Source: Roseivirga spongicola
GTDB lineage: Bacteria; Bacteroidota; Bacteroidia; Cytophagales; Cyclobacteriaceae
DNA length: 64,000 nucleotides
Direction: 5' to 3'
NCBI RefSeq assembly: GCF_001592965.1
Contig: NZ_LRPC01000023.1
Location: 1-64,000 of the forward strand
Part shown: positions 58,442 to 64,000 of the stretch, piece by piece
Numbering within the stretch: the stretch's first letter is position 1
How the letters are laid out: each line of letters opens with the position of its first letter
Position numbers and translations under genes: made by a program
Notes under the pieces: model-generated
Databases searched by the model: none
The model's input: only the letters and a program-made list of their open reading frames with translations
What the model was told of the DNA's origin: nothing

Positions 58442-59542
58442 ATGAGGAAAATTGTAAGTCTGTTTTTATCTTTTGCGCTGATCATGGCCTGCTCATCGTC
58501 TGATGGAGAGCCTACAGAAGTGGCAGATAACTTCGATAGAAGCGCTATGCTTGTCAATTGGGCAGATAACATTATCATACCCTCTTATGAAGCCTATGCT
58601 TCTGCCGTGGCAGATATGAAGGCTTCTACCGATGCATTCACTACGCAGCCAAGTCTTACAACCTTAGGAGAACTTAGGAATAACTGGCTTCAAGCTTACA
58701 CTGCATTTCAAAGCGTTTCAATGTTTGAAATTGGTCCAGCAGAATCGGTTAGCCTCCGAAATTACACCAACATTTACCCTACAGATGCTGCGGAAATAGA
58801 GAGTTTTGTAGCTTCTGGAGACTATAATCTCACTTTACCCAGCACTATAGATGCTCAGGGATTTCCTGCGTTAGACTACCTCTTATTTGGTACGGCCGAT
58901 ACAGATGCGGAGATTTTGGTTAAGCTAAGTTCTGACAGTTATTCAACTTACCTGAGTAGCTTAGTAGATAGAATAGAGACTCTATCAAGCCAAGTATTGA
59001 GTGAGTGGAAAGGCAGCTATAGAGACACATTTGTGTCGAATAGTGGCTCTACTGCCAGTAGTTCAGTAAACAAGTTGGTCAATGACTTCTTGTTCTACTA
59101 TGAGAAAAGCTTAAGGGCTGGAAAAATTGGAATTCCGTCAGGTGTATTTTCTAGTACTCCTTTGAGCGACAGAGTTGAAGGGCTTTACAGCAAAGAATAC
59201 TCGAAAGGCTTATTCAATGCTTCACTGAATGCCACCATTAACTTCTTCAAAGGAAAACACTTTGAATCGGAGTCAACTGGCGAGAGCTTAGAGCAGTACT
59301 TAAGGTATTTGAGCGAACTAAACAGCACAGAAGATTTGAGTGTAGCGATCATCAATCAGTTTGAAGCTGCAAAAAGCGCGGTATCTCAGCTCAATGATAA
59401 CTTCTACTTTCAAGTGGAAAGTGATAATTCTAAAATGCTTCAGGCATATGATGAGTTACAGAAAAATGTGATTCTGATGAAGGTAGATATGTTTCAAAAA
59501 TTGAACATACGCATCGATTATGTAGATGCAGACGGTGACTGA
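58442..59542 (+). CDS. Imelysin-like (peptidase M75) lipoprotein
   Basis: A 366-residue lipoprotein (LSFALIMAC, Cys17) with an all-helical imelysin fold built from two similar four-helix bundles. WLQAYTAFQSVSMFEIGPAES is the family start. The GxHxxE motif of iron-regulated protein A and EfeO is here GFPALDYLL (residues 140-148), with His to Pro and Glu to Asp, the variant I recall as common in Bacteroidota imelysins. Peptidase activity is doubtful; binding of iron or an iron complex at the cell surface fits better. Its stop overlaps the next start by one base. Confidence 0.9.
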   Translation: MRKIVSLFLSFALIMACSSSDGEPTEVADNFDRSAMLVNWADNIIIPSYEAYASAVADMKASTDAFTTQPSLTTLGELRNNWLQAYTAFQSVSMFEIGPAESVSLRNYTNIYPTDAAEIESFVASGDYNLTLPSTIDAQGFPALDYLLFGTADTDAEILVKLSSDSYSTYLSSLVDRIETLSSQVLSEWKGSYRDTFVSNSGSTASSSVNKLVNDFLFYYEKSLRAGKIGIPSGVFSSTPLSDRVEGLYSKEYSKGLFNASLNATINFFKGKHFESESTGESLEQYLRYLSELNSTEDLSVAIINQFEAAKSAVSQLNDNFYFQVESDNSKMLQAYDELQKNVILMKVDMFQKLNIRIDYVDADGD

Positions 59543-60909
59543 TGAGGTCTGGACTGAAGACATATTTTAATCAAAATACAGAGGCTGCCCCATTGGCAGT
59601 CTTTCGTATTTTCTTTGGGTTGATGATGTTCTTCAGTATCGTCAGGTTTTGGGCGAATGGATGGATCGACAAGCTATACATTCAACCTAAATTCTTCTTC
59701 TCCTACTATGGTTTCGAATGGGTGAAACCGCTTGGCTTATGGACCTACGGTCTGTTTGTGATTTGTGCACTTTCTGCATTGGCAGTGGCCTTCGGCTATC
59801 GCTATAAATGGGCAATAATCAGCTTCTTTATCAGCTTTACTTACATAGAGCTGATGGACAAAACCACTTACCTAAATCACTACTATTTCATCAGCCTGCT
59901 TAGTTTTCTGATGATGTTTCTGCCAGCCAATAGTTACTTTTCTTATGATGCTTTTAAGCGCAGCGAAGTCCGTCATCAATTGATCCCCAGATGGACAATT
60001 GATAGCATAAAGCTACTTCTAGGGATAGTTTATTTCTATGCTGGTCTGGCAAAGCTCAATTCAGATTGGCTTATTAATGCCATGCCACTAAAAATATGGC
60101 TGCCAGGCAGGTATGACCTTCCATTGTTGGGCGATTTACTACAGCAAGAATGGGTTCATTACGGTTTTTCATGGGCTGGTGCAGCTTATGATTTGGCCAT
60201 TCCTTTTCTACTGCTTTACAGAAAAACCAGACCCTTCGCCTTTGTTCTGGTGGTTGTCTTTCACGTGCTTACACGGGTGCTGTTTCCAATCGGCATGTTC
60301 CCTTATATAATGATTGTGAGTTCGTTAATATTCTTCGATGCTTCGATTCATCAGAGAATATTGTCGATCGTTTCAAGGTGGGCTAAAATACCATTCAACC
60401 ACTTCGGGAATGGAAATAGTTTGAACCAAAAAACTTGGGACAGCAGAGGCTTCAAGAGAAAGTTGATTGTCGGTTTTTTCGCTCTGCAATTGCTGATGCC
60501 TTTCAGGCATTACCTCTACCCTGGAGAATTGTTTTGGACCGAAGAGGGTTTCCGGTTTTCATGGCGTGTAATGCTGATGGAAAAGGCTGGCTATGCGAAC
60601 TTCAAAGTAGTGAATAAATCGACAGGGGAGCGATTCTATGTCGATAACACTGATTTTCTTACCTCATTTCAGGAGAAGCAAATGTCTTTTCAGCCCGATT
60701 TTATTCTGGAATATGCTCATTATCTGAAGGAGCACTTTGAAAGTCAGGGGCATAAAAATATAGGAGTGTATGTTGAAAGTTATGTGGCGCTCAATGGGCG
60801 CAGAAGCCAACCATACATCAATCCGGAAATAGACCTCACACTTCAGAAAGAATCATTTAAACATAAATACTGGATACTTCCATTTAACGATGAGATTAAA
60901 GGTCTTTAG
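59542..60909 (+). CDS. HTTM / vitamin K-dependent gamma-carboxylase-like membrane protein
   Basis: A 455-residue inner-membrane protein of the horizontally transferred transmembrane (HTTM) family. LAVFRIFFGLMMFFSIVRFWANGWIDKLYIQPKFFFSYYGFEWVKP is a clear signature (R in the first helix, P-K-F-F before the second); YLNHYYFISLLSFLMMFLPAN, YAGLAKLNSDWLINAMPLKIW and ELFWTEEGFRFSWRVMLMEK follow. Related to the membrane half of the vertebrate gamma-carboxylase, its bacterial substrate is unknown. Repeated association with imelysin and TonB receptors suggests modification of a cofactor or protein in iron capture. Overlaps both neighbours. Confidence 0.92.
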   Translation: MRSGLKTYFNQNTEAAPLAVFRIFFGLMMFFSIVRFWANGWIDKLYIQPKFFFSYYGFEWVKPLGLWTYGLFVICALSALAVAFGYRYKWAIISFFISFTYIELMDKTTYLNHYYFISLLSFLMMFLPANSYFSYDAFKRSEVRHQLIPRWTIDSIKLLLGIVYFYAGLAKLNSDWLINAMPLKIWLPGRYDLPLLGDLLQQEWVHYGFSWAGAAYDLAIPFLLLYRKTRPFAFVLVVVFHVLTRVLFPIGMFPYIMIVSSLIFFDASIHQRILSIVSRWAKIPFNHFGNGNSLNQKTWDSRGFKRKLIVGFFALQLLMPFRHYLYPGELFWTEEGFRFSWRVMLMEKAGYANFKVVNKSTGERFYVDNTDFLTSFQEKQMSFQPDFILEYAHYLKEHFESQGHKNIGVYVESYVALNGRRSQPYINPEIDLTLQKESFKHKYWILPFNDEIKGL

Positions 60910-63361
60910 TTTAGTGCTGCTAGCTACATTGGCTAACTGTGCTTTTGCTCAAATAAGAATTACAGGAAAAGTAACGGACGCCAATACTGGTGAAGTCATA
61001 GACCGAGCGGAAGTCTATAATAAGCTGACTACGGAAATCAGCAGGGTTGATGCAAATGGGCGCTACCAAATGACGGTGGACTCCGCAGGTACTTACCCTA
61101 TTGTTGCCTTTGCTTTTGGTTACGCTGTGAATGATACCCTAGTGGTTGTCGATGGTGATCTTACCCTAGACTTTGGTATGAAGGAAATTTCCAACGACCT
61201 ATCGGAAGTAGAAATAGTTCAGGAGAGGGAAGAGGTATTTAACATTAGTCGCCTGCGACCTGTAGAGGGAACGGCCATTTATGCGGGTAAGAAATCTGAG
61301 GTGGTTTTGTTGAATGGTATGGTGGGGAATCTTGCCTCCAACAATGCTAGGCAGGTTTATGCTCAAGTGGTAGGGCTAAATATTTACGATAGTGAAGCGG
61401 CAGGTTTGCAGCTGAGTATTGGAGGTAGAGGACTAGATCCTAACCGGACTTCTAATTTCAACACGCGTCAAAATGGATATGATATTAGTGCCGATGTGCT
61501 CGGATATCCTGAAAGTTATTATACGCCTCCAGCAGAGGCTTTGGAGGAAATTCAGGTGATTAGAGGGGCGGCTTCTTTGCAATACGGAACTCAATTTGGT
61601 GGACTCATCAATTTTAAAATGAAGAAGCCTAATCCTGATAAGCCTCTGGAGTGGGTAAGCCGACAAACCTTGGGGTCTTTCGGGCTGTTCACCTCTTTCA
61701 ATAGTTTAAGCGGAACCAAAGACCGATGGAGCTATTACACTTACTTTAATTATAAACAGGGAGATGGTTTTCTACCTAATTCCGAATTTGAATCGAAGAA
61801 TTTCTACGCTCATTTGGGCTATGAACTTTCCAGTAAAACTCAACTGAGTTTAGAGTATACCTATCTAAATTATTTGGCTCAACAAGCTGGAGGACTAACT
61901 GATGCTCAGTTTAATACCGACCCAACTTTCAGCAACCGTACAAGAAACTGGTTTAGTGTAGATTGGAATTTATTCAGCTTAAAGTTAGAACATGAGTTTA
62001 GTGACCGAACGGATTGGAGCCTCAATTTATTCGGCCTAAATGCTGCCAGAAATGCCGTAGGTTTTAGAGGCAGCGTGTCTAACTTGAATTCCAACCCTAT
62101 AACCGATATTGATGAGCAGGCTAGTGATGGCTCTTTTGTCAATCCAAGAGATTTGATAAAAGGTGATTTTAACAACTGGGGTGCCGAAACTAGATTGTTG
62201 ACCAGGTATAATTTAGGAGGACATCAGTCAGTGTTTTTAATTGGTTCGAAGTTCTATAAGGCTGAGAACTCATCTCTACAAGGGCCTGGAAGTAATGGTA
62301 CAGGTGCTGATTTCAGTCTGGCAATTGACCAATATCCCGAATACCCCAATCAGTCGGACTTTGATTTTCCGAACCTCAATGCTTCAGTGTTTGGCGAGAA
62401 CATTTTCTACTTGAATGATGAAATTTCTTTGACTCCGGGCTTTAGGTTTGAATACATTAAAACAGAGAGTGCAGGAGTCTACAATAATGTGGTTTTCGAT
62501 AATGCTGGCAATCCAATTTCCAACCAACAGCTGACTGATAACAGAGAACTTGAAAGGTCGTTTTTTCTCTTTGGCCTTGGCTTTAGCTATGATCAGTCGG
62601 AAGACTTTGAGGTTTACGCCAATGTCTCTCAGAACTACAGGTCTGTGACTTTCAGCGATATTAGAACGGTGAATCCGAGTTTCATTATCGACCCAGATAT
62701 TCAGGATGAAAAGGGCTTTACCGCAGATTTTGGAGCCAGAGGTGCATGGAATGGTGTGCTGTCTTATGATGTGGGCGGATTCACCATGGTTTATAACGAT
62801 AGAATAGGCATTATTCTAGATGATAGAGCCAACCGAGTAAGAACGAACATTGGCAAGGCTTTGATTTTAGGAGCCGAAGCTTTTTCGGAATGGGATATTG
62901 CTAAAACTGCGAATTGGTCAGATAGAGCTATTCAGTCTAGCTTTTTCGTCAACACCGCTTTTACTACTTCTGAGTATTTGAATTCTGATGAAAATAATGT
63001 GGAGGGTAGGGAAGTAGAGTTTATTCCCGCCATTAACCTAAAGACGGGGCTCAAGTTTGGTTGGAGAAACCTGATGTCTAGCCTGCAATTTACTTATCTG
63101 TCAGAGCAATTTACCGATGCTGAAAACTCAGAAGTACCCGAGGTTGGAGATGCTAGAAATGGACTTATTGGTAAAATTCCGGCTTACAGCATTATGGACT
63201 TTTCGTTATCCTATAGGTTAGGAAAGTGGAAGCTGGAAACTGGGGTGAACAACTTATTGAATGAAAAGTATTTTACTCGAAGAGCAACAGGATACCCTGG
63301 TCCGGGAATAATTCCTTCCGACCCAAGGAGCTATTACTTTACCGTTCAGCTTAGGCTGTAA
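60890..63361 (+). CDS. TonB-dependent receptor, putative iron-complex transporter (FecA-like)
   Basis: An 823-residue outer-membrane receptor: signal peptide VFSLVLLATLANCAFAQ, CarboxypepD_reg-like domain (about 23-95; IRITGKVTDANTGEVIDRAEV), a TonB-box-like LSEVEIVQ near 107, and a plug with RQVYAQVVGLNIYDSEAAG, LSIGGRGLDPNRTSNFNTRQNGYDISADVLGYP and EEIQVIRGAASLQYGTQFGGLINFK. The barrel ends FTVQLRL. The plug resembles ferric-citrate-type receptors more than SusC. It starts within the HTTM gene (20-base overlap) and closes the operon, so the ligand is probably what the two upstream lipoproteins capture. Confidence 0.92.
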   Translation: MRLKVFSLVLLATLANCAFAQIRITGKVTDANTGEVIDRAEVYNKLTTEISRVDANGRYQMTVDSAGTYPIVAFAFGYAVNDTLVVVDGDLTLDFGMKEISNDLSEVEIVQEREEVFNISRLRPVEGTAIYAGKKSEVVLLNGMVGNLASNNARQVYAQVVGLNIYDSEAAGLQLSIGGRGLDPNRTSNFNTRQNGYDISADVLGYPESYYTPPAEALEEIQVIRGAASLQYGTQFGGLINFKMKKPNPDKPLEWVSRQTLGSFGLFTSFNSLSGTKDRWSYYTYFNYKQGDGFLPNSEFESKNFYAHLGYELSSKTQLSLEYTYLNYLAQQAGGLTDAQFNTDPTFSNRTRNWFSVDWNLFSLKLEHEFSDRTDWSLNLFGLNAARNAVGFRGSVSNLNSNPITDIDEQASDGSFVNPRDLIKGDFNNWGAETRLLTRYNLGGHQSVFLIGSKFYKAENSSLQGPGSNGTGADFSLAIDQYPEYPNQSDFDFPNLNASVFGENIFYLNDEISLTPGFRFEYIKTESAGVYNNVVFDNAGNPISNQQLTDNRELERSFFLFGLGFSYDQSEDFEVYANVSQNYRSVTFSDIRTVNPSFIIDPDIQDEKGFTADFGARGAWNGVLSYDVGGFTMVYNDRIGIILDDRANRVRTNIGKALILGAEAFSEWDIAKTANWSDRAIQSSFFVNTAFTTSEYLNSDENNVEGREVEFIPAINLKTGLKFGWRNLMSSLQFTYLSEQFTDAENSEVPEVGDARNGLIGKIPAYSIMDFSLSYRLGKWKLETGVNNLLNEKYFTRRATGYPGPGIIPSDPRSYYFTVQLRL

Positions 63362-63391
63362 TTTCGTCTGACTGCTTCCACTAGCTGAGAG

Positions 63392-63590
63392 ATTCGTCCG
63401 ACCGCTTCGAGTCGGTCTGACGAATAGTAAGTCTAGTCTTTGGTCGCGGATAAGATGTTTCCCCCGATACTTCGGGGCCTCAACATGACTGTTACCGTGG
63501 CTTTTGTTTAGTCCTTGGATTTGGCAATTCTCTCTGGTCTTTAGCGTCTCGCTAAGACCCTAGTGTTAAGTCGAAGCGAGACGCTTCAAC
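63392..63590 (+). repeat. Intergenic repeat copy downstream of the iron operon
   Basis: Contains the hairpin ATTCGTC..GACGAAT (63392-63425), then TAAGATGTTTCCCCCGATAC..ACTGTTACCG (63451-63496, one mismatch to 56783-56828), the hairpin GGTCTTTAGCG-TCT-CGCTAAGACC (63536-63559), and GTCGAAGCGAGACGCTTCAAC (63570-63590). Order and orientation match the upstream copies except that the ATTCGTC hairpin comes first rather than last. The gap 63362-63697 holds nothing else. Confidence 0.8.
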
Positions 63591-63697
63591 TAGGTGAGAA
63601 ACTGGTCAGGTCATTCCAAAAAGCCAGATTAATAGGGTAAAAGTAGGGTGAAGGAATCTATGACCCCAGCACCCCTGAGTTGAAAAAATCTGTTGTT

Positions 63698-64000
63698 TTA
63701 ATTGAGTTCGGCTACTAGTTCTTTCCAGTCTGTCAATTCAGTTTGGCCTGGTTTTCTCAAACCGAAGAACTGAGCGATCATTTCTCTATTTTCATCAAAT
63801 AACTCTACTGAGGTCACAATACCGTCTTTTGATGGCTTCTCCACAGCATAGCTATTAGCGATAAGATCTGTACGTAAGTGTAAGTTGAACTTCTGGTCCA
63901 TCACGTTGATCCACCTAGTTTCCTCTCTCTCTATCGGTACAATCTTCTTTACCACATCTTGATGAATCTGCAGGTTGCCATGGTTTCCGGCAAAGATCAT
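63698..64000 (-). CDS. Hemin-degrading factor (HmuS/ChuS-like), C-terminal part
   Basis: The last 100 residues of a heme-handling protein whose 5' part lies beyond the window. IFAGNHGNLQIHQDVVKKIV, WINVMDQKFNLHLRTDLIANSYAVEKPSKDGIVTSVELFD and IAQFFGLRKPGQTE match the C-terminal repeat of the HmuS/ChuS family, which binds heme in the cytoplasm and degrades or hands it on. The conserved histidine of the family's heme site may be in HGNLQIH or NLHLR. It points toward the iron operon and ends 337 bases from the receptor stop, supporting an iron/heme uptake region. Confidence 0.88.
   Translation of the reverse strand: MIFAGNHGNLQIHQDVVKKIVPIEREETRWINVMDQKFNLHLRTDLIANSYAVEKPSKDGIVTSVELFDENREMIAQFFGLRKPGQTELTDWKELVAELN

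Noticed and set aside
1-64000. CRISPR arrays, restriction-modification, toxin-antitoxin or other defence systems, riboswitches, rRNA
   Set aside because: None was seen. The repeats present are irregular inverted repeats without spacer arrays, and no Cas, nuclease-methylase or known toxin families are encoded.

Overview
The window reads as a chromosomal segment of a free-living, probably marine member of the Bacteroidota, most likely order Cytophagales (a Roseivirga/Fulvivirga-like organism; the genus is my guess). Grounds: type IX secretion cargo with both C-terminal sorting-domain styles, a PorP/SprF-family protein, promoters of the Bacteroidota form TAnnTTTG, few recognisable Shine-Dalgarno sites, several TTG/GTG starts, and SusC/FecA-like receptors carrying N-terminal carboxypeptidase-regulatory-like domains. 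No phage, plasmid, CRISPR array, rRNA operon or complete insertion sequence was seen.

Layout. 0-3.4 kb: a clipped unknown gene, tRNA-Leu(CAA) with promoter and terminator, a hairpin cluster, then a monooxygenase-like protein, a SAM hydroxide adenosyltransferase-family protein, a PhoH-like ATPase and a GNAT acetyltransferase. 3.5-8.1 kb: a large TonB-dependent receptor and an exported phosphodiesterase/pyrophosphatase. 8.2-21.7 kb: a Crp/Fnr-type regulator, ComEC, an enoyl-CoA hydratase, RecQ, small unknowns, a Nudix protein, a type IX-secreted beta-propeller protein, a TPR lipoprotein, TsaC/Sua5 and Pgk. 21.8-28.4 kb: a 1781-residue surface protein ending in a gliding-motility-type sorting domain, divergent from a PorP/SprF protein. 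28.4-36.4 kb: a Ste24-like protease, a glycerophospholipid pair (acyltransferase plus GpsA), a BioF-like synthase, an LpxR-like deacylase, an alpha/beta hydrolase and a polyprenyl diphosphate synthase.

36.8-52.7 kb is the division and cell-wall (dcw) cluster: mraZ-rsmH-ftsL-ftsI-murE-mraY-murD-ftsW-murG-murC-ftsQ-ftsA-ftsZ, preceded by a four-unit, 10-bp-period MraZ-type operator that abuts the promoter. Two places interrupt it: a GC-rich intergenic repeat between murD and ftsW, and a four-helix-bundle (23S rRNA intervening-sequence-type) gene between ftsA and ftsZ, bracketed by imperfect inverted repeats.

52.7-56.4 kb: a two-gene unit (four-helix membrane protein plus a lipoprotein made of three helix-hairpin-helix repeats) behind a perfect 15-bp-arm palindrome and a strong promoter, then an FMN reductase, a purine nucleoside phosphorylase and a small HTH protein. 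57.2-63.4 kb: a compact operon of DUF4856 lipoprotein, imelysin-like lipoprotein, HTTM/VKGC-like membrane protein and TonB-dependent receptor, an arrangement I associate with iron acquisition; it is bracketed on both sides by copies of the same intergenic repeat in the same orientation. The window ends inside a hemin-degrading-factor (HmuS-like) gene, which supports an iron/heme neighbourhood. Nothing here is demonstrably a wholly new system. The best leads are the palindrome-controlled HhH lipoprotein unit, the repeat-bracketed iron operon, and the cassette between ftsA and ftsZ.
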